Shown: positions 40,775 to 54,834 of the stretch, in pieces | How positions within the stretch are numbered: the first letter of the stretch is position 1 | How the letters are laid out: every line of letters begins with the position of its first letter | Assembly (NCBI RefSeq): GCF_024713975.1 | Contig: NC_091100.1 | Location: 17,442,001-17,506,000 of the forward strand | Length of the DNA: 64,000 nt | Reading direction: 5' to 3' | Source: Paralichthys olivaceus | Lineage: Eukaryota; Chordata; Actinopteri; Pleuronectiformes; Paralichthyidae | Notes under the pieces: model-generated | What the model saw: the letters and a program-made list of their open reading frames with translations, nothing else | Databases searched by the model: none | What the model was told of the DNA's origin: nothing | Translations under genes and position numbers: made by a program

Positions 40775-43390
40775 ACATGAGTGTGTGAGAATCCAGCAGA
40801 CATCTACACGGGGAGAGCCACCCCCTCCGCCCTCCTTCCCTCCCCTGCTGCCGATATCCTCTCATGCCACCATCACCATCACACCCTCCCTCCCCCACCT
40901 CTCTGCCTCCTCTCCTCCCCTCTCCTGGCGCCCCGGTATGAGAGAGAAAGCTGTTGTTAATAAAAAGTTTTCAAAGAATGGGATGAAAAGGGAGGTGAAA
41001 TTGAGCGGCCCTGGCCATATTATTTCTTCTCCGTATGGGAGCTGGCCTCTCGCGGTCCCTCCGACGCTCTCGGACCGGGAGGGGGTCGCTGGCTCGGTGA
41101 CCATTACTGCCCCGGGGCCAAAGCAAATGATTTGCCTCTCTGAGGCTTCAAAGGGGAGCAATTACACTTAAGTAACCAAATGAATAGATAGCCCAGCTTG
41201 GCAGCAGTTTGGGGGAAACAGTGGAGGCCTTTGAGGGAAGAGGCACCACACCTCAGGAGTAATATGTAACAGCTCACATCACAGAGAGAAAAAAAGAGAG
41301 AAGAAGAAAATAAACAAGAGAGTATTCTGCCACTGATTTCAGAGGAAGAAAGGTGCTAAAACATGCCCAAACCAAAACAACAACAGCATTCAGAGCGGTT
41401 TACCGATCCAAGCCCATAGTTTTCAAAGTAATTGTGGCCTTATAGAAATACACACTCAACCACTGGCTAGTTTGACAAGCCTATCACATGAACACAAACT
41501 GTATACAACAATATAGCATGACAAATTTCAAAGAAATTACAAAAAGTGTGTATTTAATTGTGCTTCTGTTTTTCAACAAATTTGCTTTTGTTTATTGGAG
41601 ATACGCCTCAGAAAAAGTCCCGTCTGTCCTGCCACAGAAATAGTTTGTTTCTGTGAGGCTTGTGTTTGTTTGTGGATATTGTAATAACTGTATACACAAA
41701 TTTAAAAAAAACTAAATATATGAACATCTTGCATCCAAATGAGCTCGAGACAACGTTGCCCAAACAAGATATAAATCACGCTGATGCCAAATTGAACTGC
41801 GTGTGTGACACAATGAATAACGTTATTTGCAATCTTGAGGAGCATGAATTGCACTTCTGTGAGTGGCACACACATTAAGTCAGCCTCTCCCCACTGATAA
41901 AAGACTTGAAAAAGGCCCTATTGAGTGAAGTGGAGACTGGGAGTTTGGTAGGGGAGCTCACCTGTGGAGAGGAGTCTATAGCTGCATAGAAGGCCCAACA
42001 GCTGCCAGGGTTGTAAGTCTAGGCACCTAGTGGAGCAGCAGAATGGGAAATGCAAGGCGCTCTTTCAGTGCACTGCCACTTAGTAACAGAAGGCATGTGC
42101 CAAACTTGCAGAATGAGAATGAAAACTCCCCCTTCGGAGTTCACTAAATATCAGCAGCGACTCTTCCCCCTCCCTTCTTGTGCCCCCTCCTCTCTTTCTC
42201 TTTTCTCCTTCTCCTTTAGTCTATTATAATTCCTCCATAAAAGAACAATAGGTGACTGAAAGACCCCCAAACCACAGAGATATACCAACAATCGGCAGGG
42301 AGAAGGGAGAAGGGGGGGACTCGGCTGAAGTGTGGAAGCCATCAATTACTGAGGGCCTAAAGTTAACATCCCAGCAGGATATGTGCATTAGAATGCAGAT
42401 ATGGGCAGGCTATGGGCAGCAGATGCCTAGCGGAGCGGTCAAAAGAGCACCTCAAGCTCGTGAGAGGACATATGCAATGTGGGAGACTCACGCCGCCGCA
42501 GCCTCGCCTCGCCACCTACAGAAGAATAGAAAATTAAATTGAATGATGATTGTAGTAGCGGCTCAAAAGGGCCATTGTGTGAAGCTAACTGGAATTATGG
42601 CTTTGAAATGTGACAAACAACTGACATGTCACATAATGGGTGCCAATGCTCGTGGCTGTGGTGCAGACACATCAGCAGTGAGATTGCCATGGATCTGCAG
42701 GTCCACCGCCGCAACAAGTGGCCCTGTCGGCTCCGGTCGGCTCTAAAACGCACCGCGCTTCCTCCACATGCACTGCCCTAACAGGATTTTCCCCCTCTCA
42801 CGGCATCCCTCCATTCTGGCCGCTCAGCAAGACTCAACCCTCTGGGCTTCCTTGCGCTGCTAATTTACACTATAGCCTGCAGGCTACCTTCACAGTCAGA
42901 ACACTGCAATTGTATTTTCAGGCTCATTAAGCAATGGCACAGAAAAGAGAGCTCTTACCCCCCATCTACTTTCCCGTCCACACTCTGTTCAGCGGGAGAG
43001 AAAGGCGAGCACCAGAGGAGATAAAAGGTGGGATAGTGAAATGGAGCAAAGTGCTAAATTACAGTTGTGAGGCTCTATCAGGTTGTCTGTGTTTACTACA
43101 TTAGTTTGTTTGGGAGCCGGTGGAGGAGGAGGTGGAGGAGGAGGAGAGCCTGCACAGTCCCTGCACTCACTCTTCTGAGAACCAATCCGGCTGCTTGGTC
43201 GCAGCCCTATTCAGGATCGACCCATGCTTGTTTATTTGAAAGAGACCCCGCTTTTTTAACTTCCCACCCTTTCCATTGTTCGACCTTTCATGGGGAGAAC
43301 TTTGAAATTGTAATCTCAGGACATTCAAACACGCACATTTGTTCTGACCTCTGGTGCATGCAATAACATTATTGCTATGGGACAAGCACT
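40775..43390. other. desert block with GC-rich island and candidate elements
   Basis: 40800-40930 is pyrimidine-rich. 40990-41170 is a distinctive GC-rich, CpG-containing unique segment (TCTCGCGGTCCCTCCGACGC, GGCTTCAAAGGGGAGC with a TCF/LEF-like TTCAAAG, then CAATTACACTTAAG). 42250-42960 and 43080-43390 are further complex segments. 41240-41880 is AT-rich. No exon is supported. Confidence 0.4.
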
Positions 43391-46300
43391 GCCAGTTTGG
43401 GTCAATACAGTGCTTTCATCCACTTGTGAGATGTATGTGATGAGTTAGACAAAGAAATGAGGCCTGACACTAATGACTTATATTTGTTGACATAAAAATA
43501 ATTAAAGGAAGTTGTGGTCTGAGCAAATTTAAACTAAATGTACTCCAGAAATGGGAGTCCTGTAACACATAACATCACTTGATTGGATTTTTCAGACGTC
43601 CTTTGTAGCTGGAACCAATTCTCGAAAGAAAAAGAAAACTATTCTGACTGTCATTCATTTAAATGTGCGTGTGAGATCAGGATTTAGTCTTGTAATACAA
43701 GTCTATCATGTGGAACTAGTTTTTTTTGTCATTTTCATGCTGATGATTATTGTTTTTGTGTATTTTCAAAAATCTTAAAATCAATAGTGTATGAGTCACT
43801 CAGTGGAATCCGATAATGTGAGTACTTTAAATATGCCTGCATTTAACGATAAAGAGTCTATGATCATCTCAGTTATTGTCTAATTAAAGATGTTGATTAA
43901 AAAAGACAAAATAAGAATACTGGCTGCAAGAAATTCTCTATTTTTCCTCACATAGTTTAAATACCACTTAATATATTTTTATGATGTGTAAAAAGCACAG
44001 ATTTCATATAATGCCTAGCAAATTGTTGTAATTTATATTGCTGGGATTTGAAGCCAGCAGTAAAAAAAATGAAAATTGATGCTGCTGTGTTGGGTTTTCT
44101 TCTTTTTTTTCTTCTCAAGTACACTGTATCAGGGCTTTGGCTGCAAAGAGCGTATGAGATTGCGGCGACATTCTTCGGTTTGTGAATGAGACCACAGAGT
44201 AGCCACACAAAGTTCCTCATCCCCAGCCCTCAACCCTAACTCGCCCACTCGCATTGTCTCTAGACTTTCCTCAAGAATGTGGATTTCTATGGCCGACGGC
44301 GAGCCAGACGGGATTGCCAATTGCATTGTCACCTCTCGTGGTTTTTTCCTCTGAACGATTTCTGTTGGCAAGCAGAGTTCTGGAGGAACATCTGTTTTTG
44401 AAAACGCTTTAAGAGGGCAACAGTGTTGAAGATGCTTCTTTTTTTTTTTAGTGGCCACCAGTGTATTAGCAATCATTGATTTCAGTCTGAAATGCAAATT
44501 CAACCACCACAGACAAATGAAATAACTCTTGTTGTGTTTAGGTTTGAGCTATAAAAAAAACAGCAGCTGTAAGGCCGCAGGACACTCCGTCCTCTGATTG
44601 CTTTTTTACACGATCCAAAGGAGAAGCCATGATGAAGGCAATTCACTTCAGCGTGGCAGGAATATTTCCCTCATTACCCGGCGTTCAAATACTGAGCACT
44701 CTGATGCCACAAGAGGAAGTGGCTTTGGCAGAAAATGTCAAACCAGTGTTTAAGTGCAGGATTGAAGCCAGTCTGATGTGGATTGGATCAACTTGTTAAG
44801 TCAAATGAAAGGTCAAAGATATTTTTCCACAGCGCTGCAGCGACCCAAAGAGCTCCTATTTAAACTGCTGTTAAATGGAGAGTGCCAGTCACCTTATGGG
44901 AGGAAAGGTGAATGACTAAAGGTGTTGACAGAAGTAGGAAATTTAAATAATACATATTTAGTTGGTTATTTGACTGATTCAAGAATTTCCTGCAGAAATG
45001 TGGAAGTCTTCAGCTACTTTTCCAGAGGTTTCAAGCCTCTCTTTGCTGATTTAAGGGAAAGCAAAGTGAGAGCGACATGTGGGGATGTTACTGAGAATAC
45101 TACACTTGTCCCTACCTTCTCTGCGCTCATGTCATGTCAGCAAAGTGTCCATCTCACTGAGGCCTATAGCCACAGGTCTTTGTGCCGCTGTCGACACATC
45201 TCACAGGGATTGGGTTCCACAGCGCGCTTGCCTCCCCCAAATGATGTGTTTGTTTGTCAGAGGGCCTCGCTACAGCGGGCAATTCACACACTGTTGATGG
45301 AAGGCGGACACCGGCTCACCCCTGGACTCCCACAAAGTCCGAATTCATCAGCCGTCGCATCTGAAGAGCACAGAGCCTGGACTCGCTCAGAGATGGACTG
45401 GATCATCATCGGAGCTGAGAAACAAATGTGACAGAAGAACCACGCATCTTAATAAGAAAGCGTGATATTGTTTTCTCTCATAGCTTGTCCTGCCGCCACT
45501 TGGCCTGTGCACTTTATGAACTGTCTAAGTGGTTTCATTGATGCATGAGAGTATTGCCCCCCTGCACATGCATGTGAAAAAGTTTTCATTTCTGGTGCCA
45601 GCTAAGGGGAATGTACTTCCCAGCTCACTCGCGCTGACCTTGAAGGACAGATCTGCTTTCAAACTCACTAACACCTTCTGACACAGTTCACTCGCCTGCA
45701 TGCTGTTACAGAAATGTCTTTTGGGTTAGGGGTGAGGGGTCCGAAGCTAAATACACTGGCCCAAACACCAGGGGAGGAGAGGTAAATGTACTTGTGTAGA
45801 TTTATCTGTGCGTGTACCTGTATCAGATGAATGTCCGTGAGTCAGTGCACTCCACAGGGCTGACTCTCATCTCCCCTTTCTTTTGCACAACACTATGGAG
45901 ATGAGTTAGAGGGAAGGGGTACACGATCACTAGGATTTAAACCCAAACCAGCTGGGTGACGAGAGGCCCCCGCTGCGTGAGGGCCGGCTTTGTCGGATAG
46001 GAAATGAAGGAGCGGGCTCCACATCAGGATTCAGTCAAGCTGAATCATCAGCCAAACGTTTTGCCTTTACTTGATGAGATGTAAACTGTTCTTTGCACCT
46101 GAGAGCTGTCAAGAAGCCAACCATCACTGGTCACAATAAATACTAGTTTCAAGTCAGTCAAACAATTTCATGTTTTATTAGGAAACAACTGCTTAATTAA
46201 GTAATTCAGGTGCTTAGTTGTCAGATGCTGCTGGATAGGGCTGTTAAACAGGACCAATTACTTGTGGTTCCTACTCTAACAGGTTAATTATTCATTGTTT

Positions 46301-47640
46301 CACCCAATGACGCAGTTAAGCATGAGGGGGGCTAATAAAGTAATTTGGTGGCATGAAAGTGGAGATGTTTGGTTCTCGGACTGATGAACACTGGATTATG
46401 TTGAAACATATAAGATCAACTGATAAAGTATGATTATTTATTATGGACATAACTGTCTAATGGTATGTAAATTCAACTTCACCTTCTGCAATGGTTTATG
46501 GTTATGCTATTTATTTATCTTCAGATTATCCACGATGTTACATAACAGATATGATAGTGGAGCCATTCAGCAGAATGAGTTTTATTTTGACTATAATTTG
46601 ATTAGAAATTACTTCTGCATTTGTTTTATTCAAATTAAATGTATAATCCAAGATATTTAAACTGTAAAAGACACATTTTACACAGTGGTACTGATAAATT
46701 ATCAGTCAATGGTAAATATCTTGAAAAGTAACTTGAAGACATTAAAGTTAAAATTCCTGAGAACGATAATAGAAAGAAACATGATTCTATTTCTCTCAGA
46801 TAAATTCTCCTCACCTGAATTATTTCCAGCCGTAACCCTGTTTTCCTCCTTTGACTCCATGATTCTTTTTTCCTTTTTAAATCATCACTGTGGATGTTGT
46901 CCTTTTAATAAAAACATGTCAGGATGAATTAGATTGACTGGTGTATTTCAGCCTGCAGACATGAAACAGTTAACTGTCAGCAGCTCCCTCACATGCAGCT
47001 CCATGCAGTGGACTATGAAATATTCGGAGGACAATTGGTTAAGTGGAGTTAACCGTTGCCTTTTTCTCCCCGAGGTATCTTCCTTTTTGATCCCGCCGAG
47101 CCTGGCGCCTCGCAAAACACAACTTGTCTGGCTTATTAAATAGTATGACCTGGAGAAAGAGAAAACGCCTGTTGCTTCTCAACCGAGGCCATTGTGAGGC
47201 GAGAAGAGCCTCTGACAGGCCTTAAATTGCAGTAATGCTGTGTGACCAACAGTCATACCTAATCAATTTCTATCCTGCCTGCGCACGTTCTCCTGTTTCA
47301 TTTCATCTTCAGATCAATTATTCGACTCATGCAGTCACATTTTGTATTTTTGCAATGCAATCCCCACTTTGTTTTTACTTCATCATATATGAGCGTTCTT
47401 CCCCACCCTGTCTTCTTTGATAAAGGTATCACTTTGATATTGTCATGACTCTTTCGTCCCTGCAGGTTTACAGTAGGTGAATAATAGTAGCTTAAGGATG
47501 GAGTGGCCGGCTAATGGATGTAAATGGTCAAGAGAATCCTCCCCACTGGTTAATTGCGCTAAAATTGGTCTAAGCTACTTTGTGAGGGGCATCAATAGCC
47601 CCGCGCCGCATGGGGTCTGTATGATTAACTTCTCCCTCCT
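43391..47640. other. gene desert, part 5, up to the msx3 promoter
   Basis: 43390-44120 is AT-rich. 44140-46330 is complex and unique with several short frames but no splice-bounded coding signal. 46340-46920 is AT-rich. 46930-47640 is complex again and abuts the promoter, including TTAATTGCGCTAAAATTGG and AGCCCCGCGCCGCATGGGG, a likely proximal regulatory region. Confidence 0.4.
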
Positions 47641-47896
47641 TTCAGAGGCCTCTTGATGTTCCCTTCGAAGGCAGCAGGCCAATCGAAACCGCGCTCCCAG
47701 ACGTCACGAGGCCAACCTGACGCGCTGATTGGTGGGAGCGGGGACGGGGGACAGCCCCTGTCCTTTTATAGACGACCCCGTCCAGCGCGTTAAAGCTACC
47801 GGGCACCGCTGACAGCGCGCAGAGACGCACACCTATTGGACTCGGTTACACCTCAGCGTATCCCATATTCTTCCTGAACGGGCCACGCGGACGTGC
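47641..47896 (+). promoter_or_regulatory. msx3: msx3 promoter and 5' UTR
   Basis: A TATA-like TTTTATAG lies at 47764-47771, an inverted CCAAT box (ATTGG) at 47728-47732 and a forward CCAAT at 47679-47683, all in GC-rich sequence. Spacing predicts initiation near 47795, leaving a 5' UTR of about 100 bases before the ATG at 47897. No intervening splice site is needed. Confidence 0.65.
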
Positions 47897-49266
<1,370 letters not shown>

Positions 49267-50118
49267 TATTCCTGTGTGTGTGTGCGTGCGTGCGTGAGTG
49301 TGTGTGTGTGTGTGTGTGGTTTAAGAGTAAGAGAAAAGTTTTCTGGTTGCAATATGAGGATGGTGCGTCCTTAACACGTTGGAAATTTGTATTTTATATT
49401 TGGAGTTTAAAGGTAATTTTCTAACAACCAGAATTGAAGACCAATACAATCTGGCTCACGTTTTGACTTACAAGTGTATGCGTAATCGGACTGAGTGCGT
49501 TCACTTGCTCTGCGCATTTTGAGTCAAGTGATGTGGCTTGAGGATCCACAGACAATATTCCAAATGTAAATGTCAGGTTTTTAAACGACATGCCTTAAAC
49601 GTCTCATTCCAGTCCCTTTACTTTCAGCAGTTTGTGAAAGTGGACATTGTAAGTGTGATCAAACATGGAGGCAGTATTCTGCTCAAAAGTACTTAAATGG
49701 TGTCAGTGCCTTAAGACCAGTGTATCACTTGAACTTTTCCCTGCTCATTCAGCACTCACTGTTTTCTGTCCACGCACAGTTGCTGTTCGAATGTCTGTAT
49801 TTCCAGTGGTTCCTGTCACAGTTTCTACACAGGGCTATTTTTTAAACTTGGAGCAAAATTATATTTTAGAAAAAAACACGTGTATTAGATATTTTTTTAC
49901 CCTCAACGAGGCCTTTATGGGAGAGATCATAGATTTTCTTTGGGGAATGTTGCTGTAAATGTAAATACAAATGTGTAGTGTTCATAAAGTCCTGCAGCCT
50001 CGCTTCAAGAGCGGCAGGAAACGTGGTATTTATTGAATATCTTTGTATCTGTACTGTGTACATACATCATTCTATATAAATGTTCAGTTACTTGTAAAGA
50101 CTGATTTTAGAAAATAAA
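49267..50118 (+). other. msx3: msx3 3' UTR with poly(A) signal
   Basis: From the stop codon to AATAAA at 50113-50118. An interrupted GT/GC repeat (49273-49318) begins 7 bases after the stop. A second AATAAA at about 50162 could serve as an alternative signal. Confidence 0.7.
49273..49318. repeat. (GT)n microsatellite in the msx3 3' UTR
   Basis: Interrupted GT/GTGC units directly after the stop codon. Confidence 0.95.
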
Positions 50119-50202
50119 CATTATACAAGATCTGAAAGTGTCTTTGTTTTTAATGTATGAATAATAAACTAATCTTTTGTAAGCCTATGGAAAGGGGTCT
50201 GA

Positions 50203-50459
50203 GAGTTTATAGAAAGTATTACTCCAAGAAATCACTTAGATCACTTAAAAAAAGTGGATAATATAAACAATAAAAAGTGGCATAAATAAACTACTTTAGG
50301 CTAGATAATTGTAATCTGCAGACAATTGTCTGGAAGTTTATAGAAAGTACTTCTGCAAGAAACAGAGATTACATTCAAAAAAGTGGAAATAAATATAAAT
50401 AATAAAAAACTGGCATATATACCTAAGGCTAGGTAATTGTAATCTGCAGACAATTGTTC
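50203..50459 (+). repeat. tandem duplication downstream of msx3
   Basis: Two units of about 130 bp stand head to tail: 50203-50333 and 50334-50459. Both start with AGTTTATAGAAAGTA, contain AAAAAGTGG and AATAAAAA, and end with a core of TAATTGTAATCTGCAGACAA followed by TTGT. The 3' cores are almost identical; the middles have diverged. The core is an imperfect palindrome with AATTGT and ACAATT arms. Confidence 0.85.
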
Positions 50460-51480
50460 TCTTGTTTGTTTTTATGCATTTAGTCAGCCAAAGAAAATTA
50501 TATTTCCTTGGTAAGCATGCCACAAAACTCGACCACTGCTGCCAAAAACCTCCGGGTCTGACCTGCTTTTATTTGACTGTTGTAATTATCTGATTCCAAA
50601 ATTGCCCAGTGATTGTGTAATTTTTTCCAATAATGAGCGGTCGTTTCTGCCCGGGTTTAATAATCAATTTGTTAAATACTTGGATGATTTATGTAGAAAA
50701 GTGGATTTCAATCACACACTAAGGACATTTCTGGAAACTGCAGGTTTTGACACGCTCTGAATGTTCTACATTTCAACACAGTAAGTGAAAATACATTTTA
50801 ATCCAACACAGTGACTTGTGCTGAAAACCAACGCAAACTTGTGTTTTCCTAAAGAACAAAACGCAAAGGTTGTAAAACGGAAGCTTGAGCACACACACGT
50901 GCACGTCTACTTACTGTCCAGTTAATAAAATTCCAAAACAACTAAGACAGAGCACATAATAAAACTTGATGCATACCAAAGCTATATTCGGAGTAGATAA
51001 TGCCACTGGACTTATTTTCAGAAATTATGTGAGATGAGCACAAATTAACAGCTCAATAAAACTGGGGGAAATACTTGTTGAGGGCCCTGCCGATTTTTAA
51101 AGCGGTGTATTTCATTGTTTCTAAATGATTGTCTACACGTGATTGTGGTGATTACTTTTAACTTTGTGACATTTTAATCTAAATGCATCATTATCATTTT
51201 AATTTCAATTCCCCTAATTAAAGAAAACCGTTAGAGAGCTCCTTTGTTAAACATAATCCCCCAAACATGATTTATAGTTAATTTTCTGTACGCATTTACA
51301 TCATGATCTCCTAATGAAACAGTCAGATACAGATATAGACCTATAGTGAAACACTCGGCGCAGATTCGAAGAGATAGAAGATTCGAAGAAACGCGCTGTT
51401 TGGTGCGTAATGTCCGCGCAGCTCGTTGTAGGTGCTCTTTCTGTCCTGTGGAGGGCGGTGGCGGGCTCACTGCTGCCCCT
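50460..51480. other. intergenic, msx3 to atp5pd
   Basis: AT-rich spacer of about 1 kb with no exon. GC content rises from 51350 into the atp5pd promoter. Confidence 0.65.
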
Positions 51481-51546
51481 GGTGCTGACGAAGAAAAGGC
51501 ACTTCCGGTGTTCCGTTCTGTCACAGACATCTCTTGGTGCAGCGAG
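51481..51546 (+). promoter_or_regulatory. atp5pd: atp5pd core promoter and non-coding first exon
   Basis: CACTTCCGGTG at 51500-51510 contains an ETS/GABP (NRF-2) core, typical of nuclear genes for oxidative phosphorylation. The segment ends in GCGAG followed by the donor GTGAGT at 51547. The first coding exon begins after an intron of 913 bp, so this is a non-coding first exon. The exact transcription start is not fixed. Confidence 0.6.
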
Positions 51547-52459
51547 GTGAGTGCGCTAATGCTGCGGGTTGTTGAATGAAACGATGTGCGGTGGAAGCGG
51601 CTGAGACGATGATTTATTCGTCCTGCACATGTATTCATGTGAACGAGGTAGAAATGCGAACCATCTGTTCACGCGGCGTCACGGAACCTTCCACTTACAG
51701 AGAGATTTCTCTGACCTTGGCTAGCAAGCTAACTGCGCTAGCCGCCGTTAGCAGGCTTTGCCGAGGTCCTGAGTGGAAGAAAATGTCAAGGACCCAGTGT
51801 CATTGGTTACTTTAAGACTAACTAGCTTCATTACTATGTTTTATCCTCACATAGTTATTAAGTAGGATTTAACCACTGCAGTCAGGCAGCCGTGCTCGCT
51901 CTTATTGTGACTGCGCTGTTTTAATGTTCGTTTGAACGCACTATAAATAATATCCTATCACCAGAGCCACATCCTGAAGTCATCCAATACAAGCTGAGTG
52001 AGTTTCTGTATCAACCAAAGACAAACCAGAGGGGTTACATTGGACATGGACGTGTTTCTGTGTGTCTCTAACTACACTAACTCACAAGGCTAACTGCAGG
52101 CCTCATCATGTACTTACTATAAGTTAATGACATTCTGTTGGTTATGTGCATGTAAGTATTGTGTCAACGGTGTGTACACGTGTTTCTTGTACATTACACC
52201 ACAGCATTAACAACATGCACAAACAATAATGCAGCAGTCAATAAATCACCTTTCTGGAGAGATGGGTTCAGTTTGTTAAATAATAGAACTTAAAAAGCCA
52301 GTGGATGTGGAGTTTAGAGGTCTTTTCTTGATTCAAACTATTGAGCATGCATGTGTAACCTGGCAATATATTTATTGTAAGCTTTTCAGCTGAATGTAAC
52401 CTGGATGTTTTTTGGTTTAATTCATGGACTAAACAATTTTCTTCTGCTCTTCCTCTCAG
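51547..52459 (+). other. atp5pd: atp5pd intron 1
   Basis: A 913-bp intron between the non-coding first exon and the exon with the ATG. No features seen. Confidence 0.6.
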
Positions 52460-52468
52460 ACAGTAAGG

Positions 52469-54803
52469 ATGGCAGGTCGTCGTGTAGCCCTGAAGGCCAT
52501 TGACTGGGTGGCTTTTGCCGAGCGGGTTCCACCCAACCAGAGGGGCATGTTCAATGCTCTGAAGACTCGCAGTGATGCCATCGCTGCCAAGTTAGTTATA
52601 CAGACATCCACATTATTCAGAAGGAAATTAATCTTTTAGCTTTGGTGTTTAATTGAATTCCCACACTTAAAATACTAAAGCTGGCCTATGTTGATTACTT
52701 ACTTTCAGTATTGCAATTTAATACCAGTATTTTACTGATTTGTATTCTCTCTGAAGATGACATTCATCCAAGGAATGTTTTATAAAAAGCCTGATTAGAG
52801 AATGGTGTATAACAGGCTGTCCGATAGTTACTGTTCCTCACCTGGCTGAGAGGCTTTGGGAGATACTGGTAGGGAATCACAAGCATCTGCACGGGAATTT
52901 GAGTGCAGATGTTATTCTTTTGTATTTCCATATCATGGCTTTTGTCAGGTTTTAATAGTGTTAGTTTCCTTGAACATTTTTAGCAAATAGTTTGACCAAA
53001 TTGAAGTCCCCAACCTGCAGACACTTATTGATAATCTGCCTCTCAGGTTTTTTTTGGTCTCTTTTATCAGCAAACTGCATAGGATTATTAGGTGGTGTCC
53101 TTGAAAATATATAATCTTTCTTTCTACACACAATTATCTCTTGCCATTAAGTTTCTCCCTTCATTCTGTCATTTTTTACCATCATATCAACTCAGGAACT
53201 CATTTAGTCATTCTAGTTTTATTAACTCCATCTTCTCTCCCCATATCAGACTAGCCTCCCTACCCGAGACTGCTGTCACCATTGACTGGAGTTTCTACAG
53301 GGGCGCTGTGGCCAAAGCCGGGATGGTTGATGAGTTTGAGAAGAAGGTGAGCTCAACATTATGAGAGCATTGAGAAAGTAACCTGACAGCCATAGATTCA
53401 GAAGCCCACTTCTGACATGACATAGCAACTTTTACTTTGGTGAGTGTTTGCATATTCTTAGTTAATCCACAGTAAATTTGGTGGAACCTCCTGAGGTTCA
53501 CTGGAGACTTCTGAATCAAACTGAAATCCATGTCATATTTGAACTCAGGAAGTTACTTTTGAACAACTTTGAGTGTCATTGCTAGTAGCTGTGGCAAGCA
53601 AATTACAGTTTGACTGCCTCAGGTATCAATCTACAAGACATAAGATGCCCTCTGCAGCAGTAATATATCTTATTCTGTAGATATTTCATAATTTATTATC
53701 TATTGGTTTGCCTGTCAGTGGTAACACATATTTTTTCTTACACGCAGTTCAAAGCCCTGGAGATCCCACAGCCTGTTGACACACAGACGAGTGCCATCAA
53801 CGCACAGGAGGCTGAGGCTGTAAGTGCTGACCTTAAACAGATCTATTCATTTCCCGAATTTTTACTTTAACCAAAGAGAATAAAATAAATGGTTGAATAC
53901 GTCAAACCACATGGCAGTCGTATTATATTTATGCTGTGTGTCAGAATGAGAAATACTTATACAATTGGGTTTAATTATATGGTTGTTCCAGCCAAAAATA
54001 CAGACATTTTGCAGCAACTGTAAATGTTCATAAATTCTTCAAAGAGCCCAGCTGATTTCAGTTTTCTTTGCAGATATGCGCACATATGGAAACTAACAGT
54101 ATAAACAATGCAGAAAATATGTATATATATAAATATATATATGTGTGTATATGTGTGCATTTATTATAGGTTTTATGGTTAAACTGTAAAATGTTGAGTC
54201 TCAATTGCATTTCTTTCTCATAAGTTTAATAATGATTTCTTAAGTATCATTGACATTTTTAAAATATTTATCATCAATATCAAAGATTTTCCCCAATATC
54301 GATATTTTCATCATCTCCCAAAAATGCATATCAGTCGGACTCTAGTCCAAAGCAAGCAATTTACCAAACACTAAAAGACACTGAAATTTCAGAAGACAAT
54401 ACTCTAGATAGACAGAAATCATACTACTGAAAAAAGTGATGTGAACTGCTGCTGTTGTTGTTTTTCATACCTAATTATTTCACCTTTCTCTAACAGAGCA
54501 AAAGTGCCATTGCCTATGTGGAGGGATCGAAGGCCCGCATCACTCAGTATGAGCAAGAGGTGAGATTAAAGCATTAGTTGATCAATTAGTTCATTAAGAC
54601 TTTAAGGAAATGTACATGAAAGAACACACTGGTCTTTGATTCTCATCCTGTTCTTTTCCCTGTATTTTCAGTTGAATAAGTTTAAGAACATGATCCCCTT
54701 CGATCAGATGACCATTGAGGACCTCAATGACACCTTCCCTGAGACAAAGTTGGACAAGGCTAAATATCCCTACTGGCCCCACAAGCCCATTGCTGAACTG
54801 TAA
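52469..54803 (+). CDS. atp5pd: mitochondrial ATP synthase peripheral stalk subunit d
   Basis: Subunit d of the F1Fo ATP synthase stator, which links F1 to Fo on the matrix side of the inner mitochondrial membrane together with subunits b, F6 and OSCP. Coding exons 52469-52590, 53250-53346, 53748-53819, 54497-54559 and 54672-54803 join in frame to 161 aa, the usual length including Met. The N-terminus MAGRRVALKAIDWVAFAE is the family signature, with no cleaved presequence, as in mammals. Further landmarks are TIDWSFYRGAVAKAGMVDEF (about 51-70), the helical region around EAEASKSAIAYVEG, and the C-terminal PFDQMTIEDLNDTFPE and KYPYWPHKPIAEL. AATAAA follows at 54829, giving a very short 3' UTR. 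All splice sites are GT..AG. Nothing suggests a pseudogene. Confidence 0.97.
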
Positions 54804-54828
54804 TCCAATTACTGGACCCTCTCCTCTC

Positions 54829-54834
54829 AATAAA
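54829..54834 (+). terminator. atp5pd: atp5pd polyadenylation signal
   Basis: Canonical AATAAA 26 bases after the stop codon. Confidence 0.85.

Noticed and set aside
40599-41171. 190-codon open frame on the plus strand
   Set aside because: It is held open by a GT microsatellite (Val-Cys run) and Pro-rich pyrimidine sequence. It has no homology I recognise, no splice context and no coding-like codon pattern.
44922-45431. 169-codon open frame on the plus strand
   Set aside because: No recognisable domain, no promoter or splice signals, and amino-acid content like random translation of complex non-coding DNA.
17105-47640. A mir-202-like precursor, expected because MIR202 lies near CALY in human
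   Set aside because: I looked for the mature-arm sequences (TTCCTATGCATATAC-type and AGAGGCATAGGGCATGG-type, both strands) and did not find them.
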